From Amycolatopsis bullii (GTDB taxonomy: Bacteria > Actinomycetota > Actinomycetes > Mycobacteriales > Pseudonocardiaceae), in contig NZ_BNAW01000003.1 of the NCBI RefSeq assembly GCF_014654205.1, positions 1-64,000 of the forward strand: 64,000 nucleotides of DNA. The letters run 5' to 3'. This document shows, piece by piece, positions 8,864-16,949 of this stretch. Each line of letters begins with the position of its first letter. Position 1 is the stretch's first letter. Both the position numbers and the translations under genes were made by a program. The notes under the pieces were generated by a model. The model was not told the DNA's origin and did not search any database. It was given only the letters and a program-made list of their open reading frames with translations.

Positions 8864-9295
8864 ATGTCCGGCGACACGCACGAACGCTCGTTGGCGAGCC
8901 GTCTGCGTCTCGCGGTGGTCCGGCTCAACCGTCGGCTGCGGGCACAGCGCGTCGGGGACGACCTCACGCTGACACAGGTCGCCGCGCTGTCCACCCTGCA
9001 CAAGTGCGGTGCGCTGACCCCGGGGCAGCTCGCCGCGAAGGAAGGCGTCCAGCCACCTTCGATGACGAGGGTGATCGCCGCGCTCGAGGAGCTGGGGTTC
9101 GTCGAGCGGCGCCCGCACCCGACCGATGGCAGGCAAGCGATCGTCGAGTTGTCCGAGAGCGGGCTGGCCTACGTTCGCAAGGCCATCTCCGTGCGGGAGG
9201 CGTGGCTGGACCGGCAATTGGCGGAACTCGGCGACGAAGAGCGTGAAGTGCTCTCCAAAGCCGCCGAAATCATAGACAGGATGGCGGGGAACTAA
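8864..9295 (+). CDS. MarR family transcriptional regulator
   Basis: This 143-residue regulator has a central winged helix-turn-helix: LTLTQVAALSTLHKCGALTPG, then the recognition helix in QPPSMTRVIAALEELGFVERR, then the wing DGRQAIVELSESG. The length is typical. It lies six bases upstream of an MFS exporter gene in one apparent operon, so it probably represses that exporter and itself. The same regulator family sits at the equivalent position of the mycobacterial locus (Rv0880). Confidence 0.9.
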   Translation: MSGDTHERSLASRLRLAVVRLNRRLRAQRVGDDLTLTQVAALSTLHKCGALTPGQLAAKEGVQPPSMTRVIAALEELGFVERRPHPTDGRQAIVELSESGLAYVRKAISVREAWLDRQLAELGDEEREVLSKAAEIIDRMAGN

Positions 9296-9300
9296 CCACG

Positions 9301-10665
9301 GTGACGGCCACGGGTAGCGAAACCAAACGTTCGATCCAGACCACTGCTACCCGGGAATCGGCCGCACCGCCGTCCGCGTCACCACCTTCCGCCCCGAAGC
9401 GCGGCAGCATGTTCGCCTCGCTGCGCGTCCGCAACTACCGGCTGTTCTTCACCGGCCAGGTCATCTCGAACATCGGCACCTGGATGCAGCGCATCGCCCA
9501 GGACTGGCTGGTGTTCACCCTCAGCGGCAACAACCCGATCGCGCTCGGTGTCGCCGTCGCGCTGCAGTTCACGCCGACGCTGTTCCTCTCACTCTGGGCC
9601 GGCGTCCTCGCCGACCGCGTCGACAAGCGGCGCCTGCTCACCTGGATCCAGGGGGCGGCGTGCACGCAGGCCGCGATCCTCGGCGTGCTCGACCTGAGCG
9701 GGATCGCCGCGCTGTGGCACGTCTACGTCCTGTGCTTCACCCTCGGCGTGACGGCGGCGCTGGAAGTGCCGACGCGGCAGTCGTTCGTGGCCGAGATGGT
9801 GGGCCGCGACCAGGTCGCCAACGCCGTCGCGCTGAACTCGTCGATCTTCAACATGGCCCGGATCGTGGGCCCGGCGATCGCCGGGTTCGCGATCACCTGG
9901 ATCGGCACCGGCTGGCTGTTCATCGCGAACGCGCTGAGCACGGTCGCGGTGATCACCGGGCTGGTCCTGATGAACCCGGACAAGCTGTTCCGCGTCGCGG
10001 CGGTGCCGCGCGAGAAGGGGCAGCTCGCCGAGGGCCTGCGGTACGTCCGGCGGCGGTCGGACCTGATGACGGTGATGGTCCTGGTGCTGTTCGTCAGCAC
10101 GTTCGGCATCACGTACTTCAGCTCGCTCCCGATCGTCGCGGCGAACGTGTTCCACACCGCCGCCGACGGCTACGGCCTCCTCTCGACACTGGTCGCGGTC
10201 GGCACCTTCACCGGCGCGCTGATGTCCGCCCGCCGCGGCACCAAGGGGCGCCCGCGGGTCCGGCTGATGCTGGTTTCGGCCTTCTTCCTGGGCGTGTTCG
10301 AGCTGCTCACGGCGTTCATGCCGACGTACCTGACGTTCGGCCTCGGCCTGATCCCGCTCGGCTTCGCCACCATGACGTTCCTCAACACGGCGAACGCGCT
10401 GGTGCAGACGTCGGTCAGCCCGGAGATGCGCGGCCGGGTGATGGGCCTGTACGTGCTCGTGCTGATCGGGGGGAACCCGATCGGCGGGCCGATGGTCGGG
10501 TGGATGGCCCAGGAGTTCGGCGGGCGGTCTCCGTTCTACATCGGCGGGGCGGTCTCGGCCGTGGCCGCGGTGGTGTGCGCGGTGGTGCTGATCCGGCGGG
10601 GCGGGATTTCGTGGCCGGTGCGGCGGGGGCTGGGGTTGCGGGTGCTCAAGCGAGCCAAGGTCTGA
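9301..10665 (+). CDS. MFS exporter (DHA3/EntS-like)
   Basis: This 454-residue major facilitator protein has about 12 helices. The N-terminal LRVRNYRLFFTGQVISNIGTWMQ is the hallmark of the MFS_3 (enterobactin exporter-like) group, and ADRVDKRRLL between helices 2 and 3 is the usual loop motif. It has an extra 40-residue Ser/Pro/Thr-rich N-terminus. The GTG start is preceded by GGGGAAC. Substrate is unknown; coupling with a MarR regulator suggests drug or metabolite efflux. Its last 18 or so codons occur again downstream at 11034-11089. Confidence 0.88.
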   Translation: MTATGSETKRSIQTTATRESAAPPSASPPSAPKRGSMFASLRVRNYRLFFTGQVISNIGTWMQRIAQDWLVFTLSGNNPIALGVAVALQFTPTLFLSLWAGVLADRVDKRRLLTWIQGAACTQAAILGVLDLSGIAALWHVYVLCFTLGVTAALEVPTRQSFVAEMVGRDQVANAVALNSSIFNMARIVGPAIAGFAITWIGTGWLFIANALSTVAVITGLVLMNPDKLFRVAAVPREKGQLAEGLRYVRRRSDLMTVMVLVLFVSTFGITYFSSLPIVAANVFHTAADGYGLLSTLVAVGTFTGALMSARRGTKGRPRVRLMLVSAFFLGVFELLTAFMPTYLTFGLGLIPLGFATMTFLNTANALVQTSVSPEMRGRVMGLYVLVLIGGNPIGGPMVGWMAQEFGGRSPFYIGGAVSAVAAVVCAVVLIRRGGISWPVRRGLGLRVLKRAKV

Positions 10666-10667
10666 CG
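10612..10667 (+). repeat. Direct repeat copy 1 (3' end of the MFS gene)
   Basis: These 56 bases end two bases after the exporter's stop codon and match 11034-11089 with two mismatches by eye. The pair brackets about 366 bases that hold a promoter, hairpins and a gene remnant. Confidence 0.85.
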
Positions 10668-10681
10668 GGGAAGCGGTGATC

Positions 10682-10710
10682 TTGGCTGCTCGGGGAGAGG
10701 GCGGTATAGT
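10682..10710 (+). promoter_or_regulatory. Strong-looking sigma-70 type promoter
   Basis: TTGGCT at 10682-10687 and TATAGT at 10705-10710 are separated by 17 bases, close to the actinobacterial housekeeping consensus. No open reading frame of quality follows; the predicted transcript enters two GC-rich hairpins at once. Confidence 0.5.
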
Positions 10711-10716
10711 GAGTCG

Positions 10717-10792
10717 GCACCCGCCAGTAGGCGGGCGAAGTGGACCCGGCAGCCTTCCGGACGGTGGGCGGGCCGGGTTTCGCGTTTTCGGC
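10717..10792 (+). ncRNA. Candidate short structured transcript
   Basis: Downstream of the promoter at 10682-10710, the hairpin CCCGCC-AGTA-GGCGGG is followed by a second imperfect stem (CCCGGC pairing with GCCGGG) that ends in GTTTCGCGTTTT. This could be a short RNA with its own terminator, or the leader of a lost gene. It lies inside the interval bracketed by the duplicated MFS 3' end. Confidence 0.3.
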
Positions 10793-10930
10793 TCAAGCGA
10801 GGTTGACGGCCACGACGAAGTCCTTGGCGCGTGCCTTCCATGGCCCACCCCTTTGCCAGCACCAGGCGAAGGCATCCGGAATGGCCAGCAATGGCTCTTC
10901 GTTGCGCGCGCGATGGTGGCGGTAGCCCAG
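10793..10930 (-). pseudogene. Remnant of a short gene between the duplicated MFS 3' ends
   Basis: Reading on the minus strand, about 45 codons look protein-like and end at a stop at 10793: GYRHHRARNEEPLLAIPDAF, then AWCWQRGGPWKARAKDFVV. The text resembles C-termini of uncharacterised actinobacterial proteins. Upstream the frame degenerates into Pro/Arg/His-rich sequence with no good start. I cannot name the family. Confidence 0.35.
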
Positions 10931-11033
10931 AGCCGTGGAACCGTGCGGGCGGGTCGCCCGATGAGGAGTCCGGCGGTCGAGTTCCGGTTCTGATTCGTCG
11001 GTTGTCGCCTCGTGTGTGCACTGCAACCAACCC

Positions 11034-11089
11034 TGGCCGGCGCGGCGGGGGCTGGGGTTGCGGGTGCTCAAGCGGGCCAAGGTCTGACG
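11034..11089 (+). repeat. Direct repeat copy 2 (duplicated MFS 3' end)
   Basis: This is the second copy of the final 56 bases of the MFS exporter, including its stop, with two substitutions. No upstream part of the gene is present here, so it is an isolated 3' fragment, as an attachment-site duplication or an unequal exchange would leave. Confidence 0.85.
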
Positions 11090-11219
11090 AGACGTATCGG
11101 TTCGTATCCATGGCGTGACCGTATCGGCGACCACCGACAAAAACCGGGGCCTGCGGCCCTGAGTGTCACCCGGAAGAGTGGGATCGGAGTCTCCGCAGCC
11201 GAAGTCTTGCCCGCAGAGA

Positions 11220-11238
11220 TGAGGTTAGGCTAACCTCA
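11220..11238 (+). promoter_or_regulatory. IdeR/DtxR-type iron box
   Basis: TGAGGTTAGGCTAACCTCA is a perfect 19-base palindrome that matches the IdeR/DmdR1 consensus TTAGGTTAGGCTAACCTAA at all but two symmetric positions. It overlaps a plausible promoter (TTGCCC at 11207, TAACCT at 11231, spacer 18). With iron, IdeR would be expected to block it. No protein gene lies downstream before the terminator at 11288. Confidence 0.75.
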
Positions 11239-11242
11239 TACA

Positions 11243-11321
11243 CGTCCGCTTCGTGGTGGGAGCGGCAGTCAGTTCGGGAACGGACGGAGCCCCGGCCCTG
11301 GGAAAACCCCAGGCCGGGGCT
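11243..11321 (+). ncRNA. Candidate iron-responsive small RNA
   Basis: Transcription from the iron-box promoter would run about 80 bases and end in a very strong hairpin at 11288-11321. CGTCCG at 11243-11248 can pair with CGGACG at 11281-11286, closing a 5' domain just before the terminator stem. There is no convincing small open frame. The layout parallels IdeR-controlled small RNAs such as mycobacterial MrsI, but I cannot show homology. Confidence 0.4.
11288..11321. terminator. Strong bidirectional hairpin terminator
   Basis: A near-perfect 15-base stem (AGCCCCGGCCCTGGG with its partner) closes on an A-rich loop. It can end the candidate RNA on the plus strand and the arylamine N-acetyltransferase gene, whose stop is five bases away, on the minus strand. 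Confidence 0.75.
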
Positions 11322-11325
11322 TCGT

Positions 11326-12138
11326 TCACGTCAAGGCAGTGTCGGGCTGGCTCGCGCCGGCCGTCAAGGGGCTCTCACCCGGCGATACCGGCAGGCGCGT
11401 CAACGTCATCCCGAAGTACACGCGGTACGCGAGGCGGATCGCTTCGGGTGAAGGCAGCAGGACCTCGTTGCGGACGCCGTCGACCGTCTCGATCAGCTTG
11501 GCGCCCGACAGCGTGACCCGGCCCTGGGCCGTCGGGCGGGAGCAGGTCAGCGACTGCGTGAAGTGCGACTCCGGCGACGTCGTCTGCCACCAGGCCATCG
11601 GGATGAAGTCGGCCAGCGGGCGCGGGCGGCGCTCGAGGCGGTACTGCGGCTTGCCGTCCAGCAGGACGTCGACGTCGCCGTGCGGGGCGTCCAGGATCAG
11701 GAACTCGCCGTCCGGGTCGCGCTGGGCGTCCACGGCGGACAGCTGGAGCGGGTGACGGGAGAACCGGCCGAAACCGACGTCCACCAGCCAATCCCCGGAG
11801 TCCGAGGAGACGACGATCGCCGCGTGGTCCAGGGGTGGGCCGAGGGTGCCGTCCGGGCGGAACACCTGGGCCGCGTGCAGCGAAGCTTCGTACCCCAGTG
11901 ACCGCAACAGCGCCGCGAACAAGCCGTTCAGCTCGTAGCAGAACCCACCGCGGCGGCGGCCCACGATCTTGGCGAACAGCGCGTCCTCCTCGAGCACGAC
12001 CGGCTCGCCGAGGTGGCTGCTCAGGTTCTCGAACGGCACCGCGGCCAGGTGGCGTTCCTGCAGGTGGCGCAGCGTCGCGAGGTCGGGCGCCGCCGGGCGG
12101 GCGACGCCGAGGCGGTCCAGGTACGCGTCGATGTCCAT
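11326..12138 (-). CDS. Arylamine N-acetyltransferase
   Basis: This 270-residue NAT transfers acetyl groups from acetyl-CoA to arylamines and hydrazines. The catalytic triad is visible: Cys67 in RRGGFCYELNG, His105 in LDHAAIVV and Asp120 in WLVDVGFG. The PFENLS motif near residue 35 is also present. The ATG at 12138 (MDIDAYLDRLG) is preferred over one three codons earlier because GAGTGG lies upstream. Length is typical. It appears to be a single-gene unit. Confidence 0.93.
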   Translation of the reverse strand: MDIDAYLDRLGVARPAAPDLATLRHLQERHLAAVPFENLSSHLGEPVVLEEDALFAKIVGRRRGGFCYELNGLFAALLRSLGYEASLHAAQVFRPDGTLGPPLDHAAIVVSSDSGDWLVDVGFGRFSRHPLQLSAVDAQRDPDGEFLILDAPHGDVDVLLDGKPQYRLERRPRPLADFIPMAWWQTTSPESHFTQSLTCSRPTAQGRVTLSGAKLIETVDGVRNEVLLPSPEAIRLAYRVYFGMTLTRLPVSPGESPLTAGASQPDTALT

Positions 12139-12198
12139 GCCGACCACTCAAACACCTCGACCGCGGTCGAGGTCAAGGCATTTTCACCCGGTGACGAA

Positions 12199-12230
12199 AA
12201 CGGGGCCCTCCCGGAAGGGAGAGCCCCGTT
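12199..12230 (-). terminator. Terminator of the superoxide dismutase gene
   Basis: The stem ACGGGGC plus CCTCCC, with their complements around a GGAA loop, lies 15 bases downstream of the dismutase stop on the minus strand. Confidence 0.7.
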
Positions 12231-12244
12231 CGACGGGAACAGGC

Positions 12245-12868
12245 TCAGCCGAGCAGCAGGCCGTTGCCGCCCGCGACGGCGTTGTCGAAGCGCTTGCTGA
12301 TCTCGGCCCAGTTGAAGATGTTCCACAGGGCCTTGACGTAGTCCGGCTTCACGTTCTTGTAGTCCAGGTAGAACGCGTGCTCCCAGACGTCGACCAGCAG
12401 GATCGGCACGGTCGGCAGGATCAGGTTGTTGTGGTGGTCGCGCAGCTGCTGGGTGATCAGCGTCTTGCCGATCGGGTCCCAGGACAGCGCGCCCCAGCCG
12501 TTGCCCTGGATCGTGGTCGAGACGGCGGTGAACTGCGCCTTGAACTTGTCGAAGGAGCCGAACGCCTCGTCGATCGCCGCGGCCAGCTCGCCGGTCGGCT
12601 TGTCGCCGCCTTCCGGCGACAGGATCTTCCACCACACGACGTGGTTGGCGTGGCCGGCCAGGTTGAAGGCCAGGGTGGTCTCCAGGCCGACGATCGAGCC
12701 GAAGTCGTTCGCTTCGCGGGCGGCTTCGAGCTTCTCGAGCGTGTCGTTCGCGCCCTTGACGTAGGTCGCGTGGTGCTTGCTGTGGTGCAGCTCGTTGATC
12801 TCGCCGGAGATGTGCGGCGCGAGGGCGCCGTAGTCGTAGTCGAGATCGGGCAGCTCGTAGCGGGCCAT
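12245..12868 (-). CDS. sodA: Mn/Fe superoxide dismutase
   Basis: This 207-residue enzyme detoxifies superoxide. The metal ligands of the family are in place: His28 ([10 protein letters not shown]), His76 ([10 protein letters not shown]), Asp160 and His164 ([11 protein letters not shown]). The start is fixed by the strong ribosome site AAGGAGGG six bases before ATG 12868; the longer frame beginning MSKTEGG is rejected. Mn versus Fe use cannot be decided from the sequence. It is a single-gene unit with its own terminator. Confidence 0.95.
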   Translation of the reverse strand: MARYELPDLDYDYGALAPHISGEINELHHSKHHATYVKGANDTLEKLEAAREANDFGSIVGLETTLAFNLAGHANHVVWWKILSPEGGDKPTGELAAAIDEAFGSFDKFKAQFTAVSTTIQGNGWGALSWDPIGKTLITQQLRDHHNNLILPTVPILLVDVWEHAFYLDYKNVKPDYVKALWNIFNWAEISKRFDNAVAGGNGLLLG

Positions 12869-13057
12869 TGGCCCTCCTTCTGTCTTCGACACAAGTTTCC
12901 GGTACCGAACCTAGTAGCACACGCCCCTCCGCGGCGAGCGGGGGCATGTCGTGATCACCGCCTGGGATGACCGGCTCGTGGGTGGCGTACCCGAGGGTCC
13001 GCCGCCCGAAACCGAGCCTGCAACCTGGACTTAACTGGAGGTCAACGGCCTGTGAGA

Positions 13058-13717
13058 TCAGGCACGGAACTCGTCCAGTCGCGACGCCAGCTCGTCGAAG
13101 ACGGCGACGTTGCACTCGAACGCCACCACCGTCTCGTCGATCACGCGGGCCCGCTCGGCCTCGTCCCACGGGGCGTTGTCCAGCTTCGCCCGGTAAGCAT
13201 CCCGGAAGCGGGGCGCGCTGCCGATGCCGTCGAAGTGGTAGAAGAGCGTGCCCGCCTCGGCGACGTCGTACGTCTTCTCCAGCAGCCGCCGGATCGCCTG
13301 GCCGCCGGCGATGTCGCCCAGGTAGCGCGTGTAGTGGTGGGCGACGTACCCGCCGGCCCACGCGGACGCTTCCTCGATCCGCGCGGCGTAAGCCCGGGTG
13401 GAGGCCAGCGGCGTGATCGTCGAACGCCAGTCCGGCCCGACCAGGTGGGCCAGGTCGCGCTCCAGGTTCGGCAGCCGCCGCAGCTCGTCGAAGACGAACT
13501 CGCCGCCGACGCGGTCGCCCGCCATCCGGTCGCTCGCCGCCTCGATGGCGCCGTAGATGAAGTAGTACTGGATCGCGAGCCGGGTGTAGCCCTCCTGCGT
13601 CAGCTCGCCGCCGAGCAGGGCGCGCATGTACGTCGAGTAGTTCGCCTTTTCGTGGACTTCGAGGGTCGACGCGCGCAAGGTCGCCGAGAACGGGCGGGCG
13701 TCCGTGGTCACCGACAT
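13058..13717 (-). CDS. hmuO: Heme oxygenase (biliverdin-producing)
   Basis: This 219-residue heme oxygenase opens heme to biliverdin, CO and ferrous iron. His22 in STLEVHEKANYS is the proximal heme ligand, and YLGDIAGGQ around residues 132-140 is the distal glycine-rich helix. GGGAGG seven bases upstream fixes ATG 13717 as the start. It lies downstream of a TetR gene on the same strand, and the 73-base gap holds a dyad operator and a partial iron box. It probably releases iron from heme during iron limitation. Confidence 0.93.
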   Translation of the reverse strand: MSVTTDARPFSATLRASTLEVHEKANYSTYMRALLGGELTQEGYTRLAIQYYFIYGAIEAASDRMAGDRVGGEFVFDELRRLPNLERDLAHLVGPDWRSTITPLASTRAYAARIEEASAWAGGYVAHHYTRYLGDIAGGQAIRRLLEKTYDVAEAGTLFYHFDGIGSAPRFRDAYRAKLDNAPWDEAERARVIDETVVAFECNVAVFDELASRLDEFRA

Positions 13718-13739
13718 GGGCAGGCCTCCCGGCGATCGA

Positions 13740-13756
13740 TCTGACACGCTGTCAGA
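13740..13756. promoter_or_regulatory. TetR-type operator before heme oxygenase
   Basis: TCTGACACGCTGTCAGA is a dyad with perfect 7-base arms (TCTGACA) about CGC. It lies 23 bases before the heme oxygenase start and just after the TetR gene, so that regulator is the likely ligand. Confidence 0.55.
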
Positions 13757-13780
13757 AAGATCGTAGGGCATGCATCGGGC

Positions 13781-13794
13781 TTAGGCCACCCTAA
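13781..13794. promoter_or_regulatory. Partial iron box before heme oxygenase
   Basis: TTAGGCCACCCTAA keeps the TTAGG-N4-CCTAA half of the IdeR consensus, but the left third of a full box is degenerate. IdeR control of a heme oxygenase would make sense; the site is weak. Confidence 0.35.
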
Positions 13795-14387
13795 ACCGCG
13801 GCTCCGACCGCGCGCAGGACGAACCGCACCGCCGCCTCGACGACGTCTTCCAGCTGGTCGGCGGGCCCTTCGACCAGCGTCCGGTTGCCCAGCGCCGCGG
13901 TGATCATCGGGATCAGGACGTCCGGGTCCTCGGCCGGCCAGCGGCCCAGGTCCACCCCACCGCCGAGGATGGCGCGGAGGCGGTCGGTGATCGGGTCGGC
14001 GTGCGCGCTGATCCGCCGGTACGCCGCCGGGGCCAGTGCCGACGCCAGCGCCGTGCCCGGCGGTATGTGGTACTCGCTCAGCACGCGCAGCTGCAACCGG
14101 ACGAACGTGGCCAGCTGGTCGACCGGGTCGGACTGGGCCTCGACGGCTTCGGTGAGCTGCGTGACGTACCGGGCCGCTTCGTCCTCGACGAACGCGACGA
14201 GCAGGCTCTCCTTGTCCGGGAAGTGGTTGTACAGCGCGGTCCGGCCCACGCCGGCCGCCGACGCCACGCCGGCGAGCGTGATCGCGTCGAAGCCGCGTTC
14301 GTAGAGCTGCGCGCGCAGGACGTCGAAGACCCGGGCCCGCACCTCGCGCCGGTGTGCCTCCAGCGACTCACCGAGAATCTTCGGCAT
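13791..14387 (-). CDS. TetR family transcriptional regulator
   Basis: This 198-residue regulator has the TetR DNA-binding domain near the N-terminus: ITLAGVASAAGVGRTALYNHFPDKESLLVAF, about residues 37-67. The C-terminal ligand domain is unassigned. It is directly upstream of heme oxygenase on the same strand, with a dyad operator in the spacer, so it probably controls that gene. It may sense heme or an oxidative signal, but nothing in the sequence shows which. Confidence 0.88.
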   Translation of the reverse strand: MPKILGESLEAHRREVRARVFDVLRAQLYERGFDAITLAGVASAAGVGRTALYNHFPDKESLLVAFVEDEAARYVTQLTEAVEAQSDPVDQLATFVRLQLRVLSEYHIPPGTALASALAPAAYRRISAHADPITDRLRAILGGGVDLGRWPAEDPDVLIPMITAALGNRTLVEGPADQLEDVVEAAVRFVLRAVGAAV

Positions 14388-14402
14388 CCGACCAGGCTAG
14401 CG

Positions 14403-15902
14403 TCAATCGGCCACCGGCCACGTGTGCACCGGTTCGCCCGCCTCGGACAGCTCCAGGTAGCGCCCCAGCATCAGGCTCAACGCCGCCTCGCGGTCCAGCC
14501 CGCGTTCCTGCGCGCGCAGGACGTAGTCGCGCTGCCAGGTCGCGCCCGTCCGCCGCGCCAGGCAGCGGCGCTCGATGATCCCGAGGTAGCGCTCGCGGGC
14601 CTCGTCGGAGACGTCCGAGGCGCGCAGACCCTCGTGGGCCAGCGGCAGCAGCACGCGCAGCGCCAGCTCGTCCGGCGGGATCCAGCCGATGCCCGGCCAG
14701 TACAGCTGCCCGTCGAAGCCCCGCCGCGCGCCCGCGTAAAGGTTTTCCTCGGCCGCCTGGAACGACATCTGGCTCCACACGGGGCGTTCGGCCTCGGCCA
14801 GCGCGCGCTGGGCGCCGTAGAAGAAGGCCGCGTTCGCCACCGTGTCGACCACCGTCGGCCCGGCCGGCAGCACACGGTTCTCCACGCGCAGGTGCGGCAG
14901 GCCGTCGACGACGTCGTACACCGGGCGGTTCCAGCGCCAGATCGTCCCGTTGTGCATGCGCAGCTCGGTGAGCTTCGGCGCCTGCCCCGCGTCGAGCGCC
15001 TCGATCGGGTCTTCGGCGTCGGTTTCCGGGAGCAGGCCGGGGAAGTAGCGGACGTTCTCCTCGAACAGGTCGAAGATCGACGTGATCCAGCGCTCACCGA
15101 ACCACACCCGCGGCCGCACGCCCTGGTTCTTCAATTCCTCCGGCCGGGTGTCGGTCGCCTGCAGGAACAGCGGGATGCGCGTCTCGTGCCAGAGCGCCTT
15201 GCCGAGCAGGAACGGCGAATTCGACGCGAGCGCGATCTGCAGCCCGGCCAGGCACTGCGCGGCGTTCCAGTGCGCGGCGAACTCTTCGGGCGCGACCTGC
15301 AGGTGCAGCTGCACGCTGGTGCACGCGGCTTCGGGCAGGATCGACTCCGCGTAGCTGCGCAGGCGCTCGGGCTGCTGGCCCGGGAGCGCCGAGCCTTCCA
15401 TCGCGAGCACCGTGCGCTCGCCTCGCGCGGCGAAGATCTGGTCGTTCAGCGTGGAGTACCGGGTCTTGTTGGTGAGCCACTTCTGGTCGAAGTGCTCGTG
15501 CTTCAGCGTCGGCAGGATGCCGATCATCGCCAGCGACGAGCCGGTGTCGCGCGCCTTCGTCGACGCGGTGTCGAGGTACGCGCGGAGGTCGTCTTCGAGC
15601 TGGAGCGCGGAATCGCCGGCCAGTGGCCGCGGCGGGACGTTCAGCTCGATGTTGTGCTGGCCCAGCTCGGTGGTGAACGAGGGGTCGTCGAGCGCCTCCA
15701 GCACCGCGGTGTTCGTCATCGACGGGCGCAGCTCGCGGTCGACGAGGTTCAGTTCCACTTCGAGGCCGATGTTCTTGCGGGGGAACGAAAAACTGCCGTC
15801 GGTGAGCATCCGGGCCAGCGTGTCCAGACAACGCTGCACCTTGCGGCGGTACCTCCCTCGGTCCAGCGTGTTGAACGACTGAGCCTCGAGGTCCATCCCC
15901 AT
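14403..15902 (-). CDS. Glutamate-cysteine ligase family 2 enzyme
   Basis: This 499-residue protein belongs to the GCS2 ATP-dependent carboxylate-amine ligases. It shows GLEVELNLVD near the N-terminus, ELGQHNIELNVPP, CTSVQLHLQV and LRMHNGTIWRWNRP, all typical. Actinobacterial members make gamma-glutamylcysteine (as EgtA does for ergothioneine) or modify glutamate-like substrates; the exact product here is open. Length agrees with the roughly 500-residue subgroup. ATG 15902 is chosen with CAGGG upstream; ATG 15908 is possible. It ends 15 bases before the TetR gene start on the same strand. Confidence 0.85.
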   Translation of the reverse strand: MGMDLEAQSFNTLDRGRYRRKVQRCLDTLARMLTDGSFSFPRKNIGLEVELNLVDRELRPSMTNTAVLEALDDPSFTTELGQHNIELNVPPRPLAGDSALQLEDDLRAYLDTASTKARDTGSSLAMIGILPTLKHEHFDQKWLTNKTRYSTLNDQIFAARGERTVLAMEGSALPGQQPERLRSYAESILPEAACTSVQLHLQVAPEEFAAHWNAAQCLAGLQIALASNSPFLLGKALWHETRIPLFLQATDTRPEELKNQGVRPRVWFGERWITSIFDLFEENVRYFPGLLPETDAEDPIEALDAGQAPKLTELRMHNGTIWRWNRPVYDVVDGLPHLRVENRVLPAGPTVVDTVANAAFFYGAQRALAEAERPVWSQMSFQAAEENLYAGARRGFDGQLYWPGIGWIPPDELALRVLLPLAHEGLRASDVSDEARERYLGIIERRCLARRTGATWQRDYVLRAQERGLDREAALSLMLGRYLELSEAGEPVHTWPVAD

Positions 15903-16111
15903 GACCATCCCTGTTTCTGTCGGCGTGGACTAGGACGTGTTTCAGGCCCCGGCGGACAACCGTTACACAGGCGATGCAGCCGGGCTAGCGGCCAAACTGG
16001 TGCTCTCCGTCACGGGCGGTTAACCGAAAGCAAAATGGCCCCGTTCGTACCACCGGGCGGTGGACGTTCGGACCAGTCGGACGCCCGGCAAGCGGATGAC
16101 AGACTGGGCGG

Positions 16112-16918
16112 ATGGGCGTGATCCACATCGACCACTCCGGCGATCCCCGCGTCGACGATTTCCGCGACCTGTCCACTGCGGACCGTCGGCCCGACCGGCC
16201 CGGCGGGCGCGGGTTCGTCATCGCCGAAGGCACCGTCGTGGTGTCCCGGCTGCTCGCGTCCCGCTACCCGGTACGGGCGCTGCTGGGAGTGCAGCGGCGG
16301 TTCGGCGAGCTGGCCGGGGACCTGGCCGGGCTCGAGGTACCGCAGTACGTCACGTCCGCGGAGATCATGGCCGAAGTCGTCGGGTTCCACCTCAACCGCG
16401 GGATCCTCGCCGTCGCGGACCGGCCGGTGCCGCTGACGGTTCCCGAGGTCGTCGGCGGCACCGGTCCGATCGCCGTGCTGGAAGGCGTCGGCGACCACGA
16501 AAACCTCGGCGCGCTCTTCCGCAACGCCGCCGCGCTCGGCGTCGGCGGCGTGCTGCTCGGCCCGGGTTGCTCCGACCCGCTGTACCGGCGCAGCGTGCGC
16601 GTGTCGATGGGGCACGTGCTGCGCGTGCCCTTCGGACACCTGACGGACTGGCCGGGCGGGCTCGACGACCTGCGGGCGCGCGGGTTCGCCGTCGCGGCGT
16701 TCACCCCGCGACCGGGGTCGATCCCGCTGTCCGCGCTGCGCGAGCACGCGCCCGGGCGGGTGGCGTTGCTCTTCGGAGCCGAAGGTCCCGGGCTGACCGA
16801 GACGGCGCTCGCGGCGGCTGATCATGCCGTCCGGATACCCATGCCGGCCGGAGTCGATTCACTGAACATCGCCACGGCCGCCGCCGTTGCCTTCTACGAA
16901 CTGGCCCGGGGCGGCTAA
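16112..16918 (+). CDS. TrmH/SpoU family RNA 2'-O-methyltransferase
   Basis: This 268-residue methyltransferase of the SPOUT knot fold uses S-adenosylmethionine to methylate tRNA or rRNA ribose. The three family motifs are clear: EGVGDHENLGALFRNAAALG, LLFGAEGPGL and IPMPAGVDSLNIATAAAVAF. An N-terminal substrate-binding part precedes residue 125. It corresponds in context to mycobacterial Rv0881. The DUF2537 gene follows after 31 bases. Confidence 0.92.
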   Translation: MGVIHIDHSGDPRVDDFRDLSTADRRPDRPGGRGFVIAEGTVVVSRLLASRYPVRALLGVQRRFGELAGDLAGLEVPQYVTSAEIMAEVVGFHLNRGILAVADRPVPLTVPEVVGGTGPIAVLEGVGDHENLGALFRNAAALGVGGVLLGPGCSDPLYRRSVRVSMGHVLRVPFGHLTDWPGGLDDLRARGFAVAAFTPRPGSIPLSALREHAPGRVALLFGAEGPGLTETALAAADHAVRIPMPAGVDSLNIATAAAVAFYELARGG

Positions 16919-16949
16919 AGTTCTGTTCTCCGAGGCGGGAAGGGGCACC

